From positions 155,967 through 168,783 of the forward strand of contig MU646995.1 of assembly GCA_026770585.1 (NCBI GenBank): DNA of 12,817 nucleotides, written 5' to 3'. Each line of letters starts with the position of its first letter. Positions within the stretch are counted from its first letter, which is position 1. Both the position numbers and the translations under genes were made by a program. Origin of the DNA: Baffinella frigidus. Lineage: Eukaryota > Cryptophyceae > Cryptomonadales > Baffinellaceae. The notes under the pieces were generated by a model that was given only the letters and a program-made list of their open reading frames with translations, was not told the DNA's origin and ran no database searches. Positions 1-6,620 of this stretch are shown here, piece by piece.

Positions 1-19
1 TGAGCGAGGTACCCCTGTA
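1..19. mobile_element. Right end of a MITE family 1 copy, cut by window edge
   Basis: The first bases read TGAGCGAGGTACCCCTG followed by TA. This is the exact right terminal inverted repeat of the family seen complete at 9229-9345 and 6002-6118. The rest of the copy lies outside the window. It is separated by only about 30 bases from the next copy. Confidence 0.75.
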
Positions 20-48
20 CCAACAATGCCTGCACTAAGGTCGTGTGG

Positions 49-171
49 TATAGGGTTACCTCGCTCTAAGAAAGCGCCCCCCCCCCCCCAGGACCACCAT
101 AGGGCCCTAGGCATAGACCTACTGTAGGGTTCAAGCGGGGGGCGCTTTCTCCTGAACGAGGCACCCCTGTA
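49..171. mobile_element. MITE family 1, complete but degraded copy (119 bp)
   Basis: The element runs 51-169 between TA dinucleotides at 49-50 and 170-171. The left end is altered (TAGGGTTACCTCGCTC instead of CAGGGGTACCTCGCTC), and the right end reads GAACGAGGCACCCCTG. Inside the TIRs are a C-run (77-89) and a G-run (137-142), so the arms can pair through GCGCCCCC/GGGGGCGC. The core holds the palindromic TAGGGCCCTAGG found in other copies. There is no coding capacity, so it must move with enzymes from elsewhere if it moves at all. Confidence 0.75.
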
Positions 172-264
172 GCATCTATGTACGAGAGTGCAGGTCCCCA
201 GGGATGATGCCTGTGCGCCCCAACCCCTTCGTGCGCCAGCTGCGGTGACACGTGGTGCACTTGG

Positions 265-1020
265 GATAATTTGTACCAAGAACTTTCAACACCTCACAGC
301 TACGCGACATCTACACTTGCTTACATTTACATCGACCAGTTTCACCTTGCCAGGATCGCTTGGGCTTCTGCCCTCACGTCTCTGCCTGCAAGTACCCGTG
401 TGTCGTTGGACTAGCCCTGCAAGTACCCGTGTGTCGTTGGACAAGCGCCCGAGTCAACCCACTCGGCACCCCACCACCTCAGCCCCGGTCCCCGCAGTCC
501 GCAAGATGTTGCGATCCGCGACGTTCTCCTCGAGGTTGCTCCAGGCCCCTTGAGGAGAGGCAGCATCCGAGGAAGTCTTCATTAGATCGAACATGCGCCG
601 CACGCCGATGTCGGAAGGCGTGCGCACGAAGTCGTCGGCGCTGGCGCTGGTTGTGCAGAGGCTCGCCGGATCGTGGTGGTGCGTTGCCGGATGCTGGTGA
701 GGAGAGGGGGCGTGGTCGTCGTGTGCGCTGCTCGCGCTTGCCTCAATGTGTGGGTGGAGCTGGAGGCTGTACATGCGGAGGACGAGCAGAACGTGGGCGG
801 CATTTTGCTCGCTTGATGCGAGCCCCTCGTGCTGCTCGGTCACGCAGGAGGCTTGGCGTGAGGGCACGGCGAGTGTGGTCGCGCCAGAGGCTTGGCGTGA
901 AGGCGAGGATTGGCGTAAGGGCATGGGCACCGTCGAGGCTTCGCTTGATGCGCGCTCCTCGTGCTGCTTGGGTTCGCTAGAGGCGCGGCGTGAGAGGATG
1001 AGCACAGACGTGCGTTCCTC
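265..1020 (-). repeat. Left arm of a diverged large inverted duplication
   Basis: Read on the minus strand, this segment matches 1845-2412 on the plus strand in three collinear blocks: about 975-1013 with 1848-1885, 480-636 with 2120-2275 (roughly 90 percent identical by eye), and 265-345 with 2330-2412. The block between them differs by indels. A short direct repeat (GCAAGTACCCGTGTGTCG, two copies between about 388 and 440) is present only in this arm. The shared blocks carry gene-like sequence, so this is an inverted duplication of a gene-containing segment rather than a MITE. Confidence 0.7.
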
Positions 1021-1143
1021 AGCGAGTGGTAATGGTTTCAGGTCGGTTAGAGATCGCAGGTCGGTTGGACGCCTCGTAATAGAAATCGCTTCACAGTTGC
1101 ATGTGCGCCCCGTGAAGAGGGGCGTGAAGAGCCAGTGGATCAA
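454..1143 (-). CDS. Hypothetical ORF, 229 aa, Ser/Ala-repeat protein or gene fragment
   Basis: An uninterrupted minus-strand frame of 229 codons. I do not recognise the family. Residues 53-70 and about 83-115 carry degenerate repeats of an (R/Q)ASSE-like motif with KQHEER/EQHEG segments. Residues about 170-190 hold DDFVRTPSDIGVRRMFDLMK, which recurs in the right arm near 2120-2180 and in weaker form near 1909-1980. Two of these motifs lie in a single frame here, whereas in the right arm they fall in different frames, so this copy is the better preserved. Codons in the shared block differ at about five synonymous and six replacement positions, which suggests weak constraint at most. No signal peptide or membrane segment is obvious. 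It may be an exon of a larger gene, or a chance frame in GC-rich DNA. Confidence 0.3.
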   Translation of the reverse strand: MIHWLFTPLFTGRTCNCEAISITRRPTDLRSLTDLKPLPLAEERTSVLILSRRASSEPKQHEERASSEASTVPMPLRQSSPSRQASGATTLAVPSRQASCVTEQHEGLASSEQNAAHVLLVLRMYSLQLHPHIEASASSAHDDHAPSPHQHPATHHHDPASLCTTSASADDFVRTPSDIGVRRMFDLMKTSSDAASPQGAWSNLEENVADRNILRTAGTGAEVVGCRVG

Positions 1144-1179
1144 ATTAGTACCGGTACATGTGCACCTTTTTTAGGTACG

Positions 1180-1237
1180 AGCTGTTTACTACAGGATTTT
1201 CGTACACGGTTTGAAGCTGTTTACTACAGGATTTTCG
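1180..1237. repeat. 23-bp direct repeat, two copies, 35-bp period
   Basis: The stretch beginning AGCTGTTTACTACAGG and ending GATTTTCG occurs perfectly at 1180-1202 and 1215-1237. It is a local tandem duplication in the spacer between the two inverted arms. No gene is visible around it. Confidence 0.8.
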
Positions 1238-1254
1238 CGCCCGACCGGTATGAC

Positions 1255-1355
1255 GGTGTCATCTTTCGTTTCAAAAGACCGTTCCTAACCCATGATGTTC
1301 ACGGAACTCGCAACGTGCTGACGCGAGACAGTCCTTGTAAACGAAAGATGACACC
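1255..1355. mobile_element. Small 101-bp TIR element
   Basis: Perfect 17-bp inverted repeats, GGTGTCATCTTTCGTTT at 1255-1271 and its complement at 1339-1355, enclose 67 bp without an ORF. Size and structure fit a solo MITE. The flanks are CCGGTATGAC on the left and TGATACC on the right, and no clear target duplication is visible. Just downstream (1367-1400) is a short tandem of GTCACGTGAAAAA. Confidence 0.5.
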
Positions 1356-1364
1356 TGATACCTG

Positions 1365-1736
1365 TCACGTGAAAAAGACACCAGTCACGTGAAAAACCGG
1401 TGTGTTGTACACACGCCCATGTAGTGCTCGTGCGACGTCTCTTGGAGTCGCACGAAACGAGAAGCCTGCACATGTTCCCTCGCTGAGAGAGGTGCTTGTC
1501 ACAGACTGTCCACCACAGTGAACAATGTTCAATCCTTGTTCCCCGTTTTTGCTGACTTGAAACAGGAGGATACCGGTACGTCCTTCACTATTAGTAGCAT
1601 TATCCCCAGGGTTTCGGCGTTTAGGCGGACGCTCCGCGTGATCAAAATCACTTATTTACCACACAAACAAAAAAGAAGGGCAAAAAAGAGGGTCAAGGGT
1701 CCAGAATATTTCCTCTTGAGAGGGTGGAGTTCCTAG
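1365..1736. other. Spacer without a supported gene
   Basis: The segment holds a tandem GTCACGTGAAAAA pair (about 1367-1400), a 9-bp-arm hairpin (TCGTGCGAC ... GTCGCACGA, about 1427-1456), and otherwise unremarkable sequence. A 72-codon open frame at 1518-1736 (plus) has no recognisable domain and a basic, lysine-rich tail encoded by an A-rich stretch. I treat it as chance. Confidence 0.5.
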
Positions 1737-1744
1737 ATCGTGGT

Positions 1745-1764
1745 CTCTACGAAGCTTCGTAGAG
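1745..1764. repeat. Perfect 20-bp palindrome
   Basis: CTCTACGAAGCTTCGTAGAG is fully self-complementary with no spacer. It lies about 80 bases before the right arm of the large inverted duplication begins. It could be a protein-binding site or the remnant centre of a foldback; no function can be assigned from sequence. Confidence 0.8.
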
Positions 1765-1844
1765 GTCAACACAGAGTGTTTTCTCCCGGCTCGAGAACGC
1801 TGGCCCATCCTAACCCAAAGGCAACCGTCCTATCGCTCCGAAAC

Positions 1845-2412
1845 GCTACGTGGCTCATGCTCTCACTTCGCGCCTCCAGCGAACCGGATCAGACTATGAA
1901 CGATCGCCATGGCCGACGACTTCTTGCGGTGGCCTTCGATCAGCGGCCCGCGGCGCATGTTCGAGCTCATGAAGACTGTCTGCGTCGCTGTCTCAAGTGT
2001 TGCTTCGAGCGACGCCTCGGCGACAAGCGCGAGCACCTTACACGGCAGAGAGCCACTGCGATCCCGCGATCCCCGACACACCGAGCGCCATGGCCGTCGA
2101 CTTCGTGCGCACGTCGAGGAACGTGGTGCGCACGCCTTCAGACATCGGCGTGCGGCGCATGTTCGATCTCATGAATACTTCCTGCGATGCTGCCTCTCCG
2201 CAAGGGGCCAGGAGCAACCTCGAGGAAAACTTCGCGGCTCGCAACATCTTGCGGACTACGGGGACTGGGGCTGGGTTGGTGCGGCGGGGTGCTAGGTGCC
2301 AGCGGATCTGCATTGCTCGCCGACAACAGCGAAGCTGGTCGATGTAAATGTAAGCAAGTGTGGATTGTCGCTGAGCTGTAAGGTGGTGAACGTTCTCAGT
2401 ACATGCTGTTCG
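1845..2412 (+). pseudogene. Right arm of the inverted duplication, broken gene fragment
   Basis: This arm is homologous to the left arm at 265-1020 but is not open. The RASSEP-type segment (about 1866-1890), the first DDFLRWPS...RRMFELMKT unit (about 1909-1980) and the second RTPSDIGVRRMFDLM unit (about 2129-2180) each lie in a different reading frame. In the left arm the RASSEP segment and the DDFVRTPSD unit share one frame. This arm also has two copies of the unit that starts ATGGCCGNCGACTTC (about 1909 and 2090) where the left arm shows one. The frame shifts argue for decay. The 3' block (2330-2412) is non-coding in both arms and contains GTAAGC, a possible 5' splice site in the ancestral gene. 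Confidence 0.5.
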
Positions 2413-2435
2413 AGCAGCAAAGCACGTATCACCGC

Positions 2436-2682
2436 CGCTTCAACAGCATGGGCTCGTCCTTGAGGTCGTTCAGGTTCTTTCAACTCCCACCGTAGGCGGA
2501 CACCGGAACTTGTTCTGTAGAAAGGCCATGCTTCCTTTCGGATCACATCAAGCCCCCCTCCCCTGTACAGAGGATCGCGGCAGAAACATGGCGCTAGAGC
2601 ACAACCTGAGGAATGGTCTAACTGGTCAAACCAAACAAGTGCACTGGCAGTCGCAAGGCTGCACGCTTCAACAGCATGGGCT
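2436..2682 (-). mobile_element. SINE-like insertion with 19-bp target-site duplication
   Basis: CGCTTCAACAGCATGGGCT occurs perfectly at 2436-2454 and 2664-2682 and brackets a 209-bp insert (2455-2663). Read on the minus strand, the 3' half matches the copy at about 8285-8434: CTGCCGCGATCC, GATCCGAAAGGAAGCATGG, AAGTTCCGGTGTCCGCCTA. It ends in a decayed tail of the form GAACCTGAACGACCTCAAGGACG. A long target duplication next to a short-repeat tail is the mark of target-primed reverse transcription (LINE/SINE machinery). There is no ORF for a reverse transcriptase, so it is non-autonomous. Polymerase III boxes are not clear, so 'SINE' is by structure only. Confidence 0.75.
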
Positions 2683-2712
2683 TTATCCGGAGAAAACTAT
2701 TTTTCTTTCATT

Positions 2713-2793
2713 TGATGGCCAACGAAAATTACTACACGAATGCTTTAATAGTACTAGTAAGAACGAGATGTGTATTAATTTTCGTTGCCATCA
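2713..2793. repeat. Imperfect hairpin / mini-MITE
   Basis: The arms TGATGGCCAACGAAAATTAC (2713 onward, extending to CTACAC at 2737) and GTGTATTAATTTTCGTTGCC (2770 onward, extending to ATCA at 2793) are complementary apart from a single-base bulge and one mismatch, around a loop of about 32 bases. It lies just outside the SINE-like insertion. No ORF. Confidence 0.65.
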
Positions 2794-2835
2794 GACGAAT
2801 GGGCTCGTGGCGCTGTCGGTGTGAGCATCGGTCGG

Positions 2836-2872
2836 ACAGGTGACGAGCCTCGGGTGTTGACTCGTCACCTGT
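2836..2872. repeat. 12-bp-arm hairpin
   Basis: ACAGGTGACGAG (2836-2847) and CTCGTCACCTGT (2861-2872) are perfect complements around a 13-base loop. It is not part of the adjacent SINE fragment. Its function is unknown. Confidence 0.75.
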
Positions 2873-2885
2873 ACGGAAATAACCA

Positions 2886-2975
2886 AAAATGCTTTCTCTG
2901 CAGTCCTTTCTACGGAAGGGCGTGTCGTTGGGCTATGTTGGGAGCATTTAAAACCTAAAGGACCTAAAGGACCGA
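2886..2975 (+). mobile_element. SINE-like family, 5'-truncated copy
   Basis: From AAAAATGCTTTCTCTGCAG to the tail AACCTAAAGGACCTAAAGGACC this matches the last 90 or so bases of the copies at 7490-7590 and 7890-7985. The tail, with two CTAAAGGAC units, is at the 3' end. Truncation at the 5' end is normal for elements copied by target-primed reverse transcription. A target duplication is not visible here. Confidence 0.75.
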
Positions 2976-3034
2976 CCGAGGCTCACAGTCGGGGGGCTTT
3001 CACTCGCGTCCGTAAATTTTCGGCGAGGATGCAC

Positions 3035-3200
3035 GATTCCTAGCTCTGTCCCACTTGGTTTGGGCTTTTCATCAATTCGCCCCACCCCCCAATTTCCAAT
3101 GTGAATGTTGGAACCCCCCCCAGAAAATTCACATGTGAAATGGGGGGGAGGGGGCGAATTGATGAGGAGCCCAAATCAAAGTGGGAAAGAGCTAGGATTC
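3035..3200. mobile_element. 166-bp foldback MITE
   Basis: The left arm starts GATTCCTAGCTCTGTCCCAC and the right arm ends GTGGGAAAGAGCTAGGATTC. Complementarity continues inward through TTTGGGC, CATCAATTCGCCCC and C/G-runs to a short AATGTGAAT/ATTCACATG centre, so nearly the whole element can fold on itself. It has no ORF. The outer flanks (GCAC and TATTGG) show no clear duplication. Confidence 0.75.
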
Positions 3201-3597
3201 TATTGGAATGTTTCTCTTAGGAAACGCCCCAGCAGTCAATAATTGTACGTTACACCGGATATCCGGGGCTAGCGTGTCTCGTAGTCTTTTGAGCGGCGCG
3301 AATCCTCTCTACCACACAGCGAAATTTGAAGGGATTTTGAATAAGCCCTGAGCGATAAGACCTAGGACCCTACGGTACGCAACCCGTAGTGACATAAGGG
3401 GGTTCGGTTCCTACTGATAAGGTAACGGAAACTCGGGCATTTCCTGCCCGAAAATCCCGGCCCGCTGTGTGGTGCATTCAGAAACCAGAAGTCGCTGTTC
3501 TGGGGACACCGTCCCGTGCAGGACCTCTGGAGTGACTTGACATGGGACTGTGTAAAGTCACTTTCCCACAGACACTGGGGGACAGTCAAAAATTAGG
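3201..3597. other. Unique-looking spacer before the telomere-like array
   Basis: No convincing gene. It contains a block, CCTACGGTACGCAACCCGTAG then ACATAAGGGGG (about 3368-3405), related to 12441-12473 beside the other telomere-like array. There is also a GGGCATTTCCTGCCCG hairpin (about 3437-3452). A 75-codon minus-strand frame (3362-3589) overlaps these and has no known domain. Confidence 0.5.
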
Positions 3598-4140
3598 GAT
3601 TTGGGTTGAAGGTTTCGAGTTGAGTTCTCAGGGTTTAGGGTTCAGGGTTTGGTGGTGAGGGTTTAGGATTTAGGGTTTAGGGTTTAGGGTTTAGGGTCTA
3701 GGGTTGGAGGTTTAGGGTTTAGGGTTTAGGGTTAAGGATTTGGGGTGTAGGGTGTAGGGTTTAGGTTTTAGGGGTTAGGGTTTGGGGTTTGGGGTTTAGG
3801 GTTGAGGGTTTAGGGTTGAGGGTTGAGGGTTTAGGGTTTAGGGTTTAGGGTTTGGGGTTTAGGGTTTAGGATTCAGGGTTTGGGGTTTAGTGGTTTTAGG
3901 GTTTTGGGTGTAGGGTTTAGGGCTTAGGGTGTAGGGTTTAGGCCTTAGGGTTTAGGGTTTAGGGTTTAGGGGTTGAGGTTCAGGATTGAGGGTTTAGGGT
4001 TTAGGGTTTGGGGTTTAGGGTTCAGAGTTTCGGGTTTAGGGTTTAGGGTTTAAGGTTTAAGGTTTGGGGTTTGAGGTTTGAGGTTTGGGGTTTGGGGTTT
4101 AGGGTTTAGGGTTTAGGGTTTAGGGTTTAGTACTTAGGGT

Positions 4141-4178
<38 letters not shown>

Positions 4179-4432
4179 AGGTTGAGGGTTGAAGATTCAG
4201 GGTTTATGGTTCAGTGTTTAAGGTTCAGGGTTTAGGGTTTAGGGTTGAGGGTTGAGGGTTTAGGTTTTAGGTTTTAGGGTTTAGGGTTTAGGGTTTAGGT
4301 TTTTGGGTTTAGGGTTTAGGGTTTAGGGTTTAGGGTTTAGGGTTTAGGGTTTAGAGTTTAGGGTTTAGGGTTGAAGGTTTTGGGTTCAGGGTTTAGGATT
4401 TAGGGTTTTGGATTCAGGGTTTAGGATCCAGG
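3598..4432 (+). repeat. Interstitial degenerate telomere repeat array (TTTAGGG)n
   Basis: About 830 bp are built almost entirely of TTTAGGG and one-base variants: TTGAGGG, TTTGGGG, TTCAGGG, TGTAGGG and TTTTAGGG. Pure TTTAGGG runs occur near 3670-3700 and 4307-4352. A homogeneous block of TTGAGGG units sits at 4140-4193. TTTAGGG is the telomere unit of land plants, many green algae, chromerids and dinoflagellates. The high variant load and unrelated DNA on both sides show that it is internal and no longer maintained. The G-rich strand is the plus strand, so the original chromosome end would have pointed right. Confidence 0.95.
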
Positions 4433-4462
4433 GGTTCCTGGCCAAGTGTGCGCGAGACGAGA

Positions 4463-4751
4463 TACCACTTAGCAGCCAACGGGGTCTTCACAGATACAGT
4501 CCGTCTAAACGTGGTATGAGGTGGAGTTAGAATCCATCCGGAAAATGCTCGTATGAGCGGCCGACACGGGATTCAGTAATTGGCACAATGCGTAGCATTT
4601 GCGGCACTGACGCTGATTGTTTGGCAATAAATTATCAATCTCTTTCCATCTAAACGATTTGTACTGGAATCTTATCCATTACCGTGAAACCTAACCGGAA
4701 TTTTGCCTTGATTTCAAGGCGAAAAGGAACTCGGCCGCTGCTAAGTGGATA
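4463..4751. mobile_element. 289-bp TIR element with 12-bp core TIR
   Basis: TACCACTTAGCAGC at the left (4463) and GCTGCTAAGTGGATA at the right (4737-4751) are inverted copies, apart from a one-base indel, and both end in TA. The element lies immediately downstream of the telomere-like array. Its interior (about 4513-4650) has an inverted copy at about 6243-6396. No transposase is encoded. Confidence 0.5.
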
Positions 4752-4837
4752 CAGAGATTACCACGGAGTCGAAAAAATGCCCCCACCCTTTTTAAATGTC
4801 AATTGTAGGCGTTGTGCACACGGAGTTGGTCGCGTGT

Positions 4838-4994
4838 CGCCTCTTTAGGTCCTTTAGGTTTTAAATGCTCCCAACATAGCCCAACGCCACGCCCTTCCGT
4901 AGAAAGGACTGCAGAGAAAGCATTTTTGCTCTCGGATCGCGTTTAGCTCTCCAGTGCAGAGGCTCGTGAGGAGGGGATACAGGGCGGTTCTCTT
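4838..4994 (-). mobile_element. SINE-like family, 5'-truncated copy on minus strand
   Basis: On the minus strand it reads GTAGAGAACC..GCCCTGTATCCCC, CACGAGCCTCTGCACTGGAG, ATGCTTTCTCTGCAGTCC and GGGAGCATTTAAAACCTAAAGG. This matches 7840-7985 with few changes. It loses homology beyond about 4994, where the 5' half should follow. The tail is CCTAAAGGACCTAAAGAG. Confidence 0.75.
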
Positions 4995-5196
4995 GGCGAA
5001 AAGCGGGCCGACACGCCCTCAGGATGGTTGACATGGATCGGGGCCACGCGGTGGACTACGGACCTTTCGTCAAACGTCAACTTGACTTGAGGCAACTAAT
5101 GTCAAGGCTTTTCTGGTGCAAATTTGATCACGTTACCCCCCAAAATCTGGGATCAACGAAACCCTGGTAGCCCACCGTGTGGATGGTTGATATATA
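4995..5196. other. Spacer with no recognised feature
   Basis: No ORF or repeat family is recognised between the SINE fragment and the MITE at 5197. A TATATATATATC run at 5190-5200 supplies the TA target of the next element. Confidence 0.5.
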
Positions 5197-5301
5197 TATC
5201 CCTGAAGTGGCGAGGCGGTCGAAATTGACCGCCAAGAAGTCCTTGGCAGGTCCTAGGGCCCTACGGTAGGGCGTATGAGCCTACTCGCCACTTAGGGGAT
5301 G
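5197..5301. mobile_element. MITE family 2 copy (101 bp, inverted relative to 6623-6723)
   Basis: The element 5199-5299 begins TCCCTGAAGTGGCGAG and ends CTCGCCACTTAGGGGA. It is 101 bp, the same length as the copy at 6623-6723. Internal landmarks are GACCGCC, GGTCCTAGGGCCCTACGG and GCGTATGAGCCTACT, in the order expected for the reverse orientation. The left flank is TA; the right flank is TG, probably a mutated TA. Confidence 0.85.
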
Positions 5302-5335
5302 GATTGGGGGAAGCGTGTTCGCTAACTTCTTAAAC

Positions 5336-5382
5336 TAAGCATTTAGTGTAACTAAATTAACTAAGCATTTAGCGGATTCACT
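5336..5382 (+). repeat. Direct repeat AACTAAGCATTTAG(T/C)G
   Basis: Two 16-base copies differing at one position lie about 31 bases apart, just before the 21-bp satellite. It is a short local duplication. Confidence 0.65.
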
Positions 5383-5384
5383 TA

Positions 5385-5646
5385 AGAGGACTCAGGAGTC
5401 AGACAGGAAACAGGTCTCAGGATTCAGTCAGCACAAAGTTGGTGCGCTTTCCCCAAAAGACTCAGGATTTAGTCTGAAAGACTCGGGATTCAGTCAGGAT
5501 GACTGAGGATTCGGTCAAATTACTCAGGATTCAGGCAGGCCTGAGTTGCCCTGAATGAATCCTGATTCGCTCTGATGGAATCCTAAATCGTCCTGAGTGA
5601 ATCCTGAGTTGTTCTCACTGAATCCTGAGTCGTCCTAAGCGAATTT
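5385..5646. repeat. 21-bp satellite arranged as an inverted array
   Basis: From about 5387 to 5540 there are six units of ACTCAGGATTCAGTCA type, the last four spaced 21 bases apart. From about 5550 to 5640 the complement TGAATCCTGAGTCGTC recurs about five times, also at 21-base spacing. The orientation flips near 5545 (CAGGCCTGAGTTGCC), so the whole array can fold into a long imperfect hairpin. Only remnants of genes are nearby, and no ORF spans it. Confidence 0.85.
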
Positions 5647-5716
5647 CACATGAAACCTGAAGGCAAAGTTGGTAAGAGTGTTCTGCGGAGAGTCAAGAAC
5701 ATTTGAACATGATAAA

Positions 5717-5821
5717 AATGGCCAGCATTCCACTGAACTATGGCCATTTGCGCTTTGTTCGTGGGGTGTGTGATTTTTTTGAGCTTAAAAAACTATTTAA
5801 AAAACTGGTACCCCACACCCC
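5717..5821. repeat. Two adjacent hairpins
   Basis: AAATGGCCA and TGGCCATTT form arms around a loop of about 16 bases (about 5717-5750). GGGGTGTG and CACACCCC (about 5763 and 5813) enclose an A/T-rich segment with a T-run and TTTAAAAAAC. No gene is visible. Confidence 0.5.
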
Positions 5822-5887
5822 AGCCAGTTTCAGTTTTCAAATAAAAACTGGTAGTGATGAGACTGGTTGATGGGTTCTCGTCGGGCA

Positions 5888-5992
5888 CACTACTGGTGGA
5901 AGACAGACGTCTAGATTACCCTCTACGGCGATTTCTTCCCCTAAGACACCTAGACCTCCCTAAGTAAGCCCTCGATCTTTGACGCCCGAGCC
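5888..5992 (+). pseudogene. Fragment of KCTD-gene 3' region
   Basis: On the plus strand, TCTTCCCCTAAGACACCTAG and TAAGCCCTCGATCTTTGACG match the minus-strand 3' coding region of the KCTD gene at about 9650-9715, where the frame reads SPRTPRAPYRKPSIFDVRG. Weaker similarity extends back through GACAGACGTCTAGATTA to about 5888. In this copy a base is missing near CTCCCTAAGTAAGCC, so the frame ends in a stop after a SSPKTPRPP-like stretch. The N-terminal BTB domain is absent. It ends just before the MITE copy at 6000. Confidence 0.6.
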
Positions 5993-5999
5993 TGGACAC

Positions 6000-6120
6000 T
6001 ACAGGGGTACCTCGCTCATAAGAAATGCCCACCCCCCTAGGACCATCATAGGGCCCTAGGCATAGGCTTACTGTAGGGTCCTAGGAGAAAGCGATTTCTT
6101 ATGAGCGAGGTTCCCCTGTA
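6000..6120. mobile_element. MITE family 1, complete copy (117 bp)
   Basis: The element 6002-6118 starts CAGGGGTACCTCGCTCATAA and ends TTATGAGCGAGGTTCCCCTG, flanked by TA at 6000-6001 and 6119-6120. The first 24 or so bases of each end are complementary with one change. Its length equals that of the copy at 9229-9345. The core carries TAGGGCCCTAGGC and TAGGGTCCTAGG. No ORF. Confidence 0.9.
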
Positions 6121-6148
6121 ATCCCGACGCTCGTTCTCGGGGGGGTGC

Positions 6149-6212
6149 GGGCCAGTAGGCGCATACACCCTACCGTAGGGCCCTAGGCCTTGCCTAGGAC
6201 CTCGTGGGGTTC
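6149..6212. mobile_element. MITE family 2, partial copy
   Basis: GGCCAGTAGGCGCATACACC through CCTACCGTAGGGCCCTAGG and GGACCTCGTGGGGTTC matches the left two thirds of the copy at 6623-6723. Both termini are missing. Confidence 0.75.
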
Positions 6213-6242
6213 TTGGATTCGAAATTCTCGTCCACTTTGATT

Positions 6243-6396
6243 CGGAGAGAATGACAATTTATTGCCAAACACCCAGCGTCAGCGCCGCATATGCTATACG
6301 CATTGTGCCACTTCTGACCCCGTGTCGGCCGCTCATACGGGCATTTTCCGGATGGATTCCAACTCCACCTCCTACCTTTTGATTCGGATCCACATG
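6243..6396 (-). repeat. Inverted copy of 4513-4650
   Basis: On the minus strand this reads GTGGAGTTGGAATCCATCCG, GAGCGGCCGACACGG, GGCACAATGCGTATAGC and TTTGGCAATAAATTG, matching 4513-4650 at high identity with small indels. A minus-strand frame of 86 codons (6194-6454) spans it (GKCPYERPTRG...CGADAGCLAINCHSL). I do not recognise the protein, and the other copy is not clearly open, so I treat it as repeat sequence. Confidence 0.7.
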
Positions 6397-6475
6397 GCCA
6401 CCTTGATACCACCTTAATACCAACTCCACCTCCTACCTTTTGATTCGGATCCACATTGAGGCCACCTTGATACCA
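6360..6475 (+). repeat. Tandem duplication, 61-bp period
   Basis: CAACTCCACCTCCTACCTTT followed by TGATTCGGATCCACAT and GGCCACCTTGATACCA occurs at 6360-6420 and again at 6421-6475, with a 3-4-base insertion in the second unit. It adjoins the inverted copy of the 4463 element. Confidence 0.8.
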
Positions 6476-6620
6476 TCCCGAGGAGGCCCCTTAGATGCCT
6501 TTCCGAGAGACGGACATTTGTGCACTAACTTTCGTTGATTGGTCACGCAACTAGCCATATATTGGCCAGGCACAAGGTTGGAATACCCTATCCTGGTACA
6601 AATATTTACAACCCCACGTA

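Noticed and set aside
2510-2824. 104-codon plus-strand ORF
   Set aside because: It runs antisense through the SINE-like insertion, across its target duplication and into a hairpin; other family copies do not keep the frame.
3362-3589. Minus-strand 75-codon ORF beside the telomere-like array
   Set aside because: The shared piece with the 12441 region (TPLC-YGL-TVG) is explained by a DNA-level repeat; no domain or start context supports a gene.
5385-5646. CRISPR array
   Set aside because: The 21-base units are contiguous and degenerate with no unique spacers, invert halfway, and the genome is eukaryotic.
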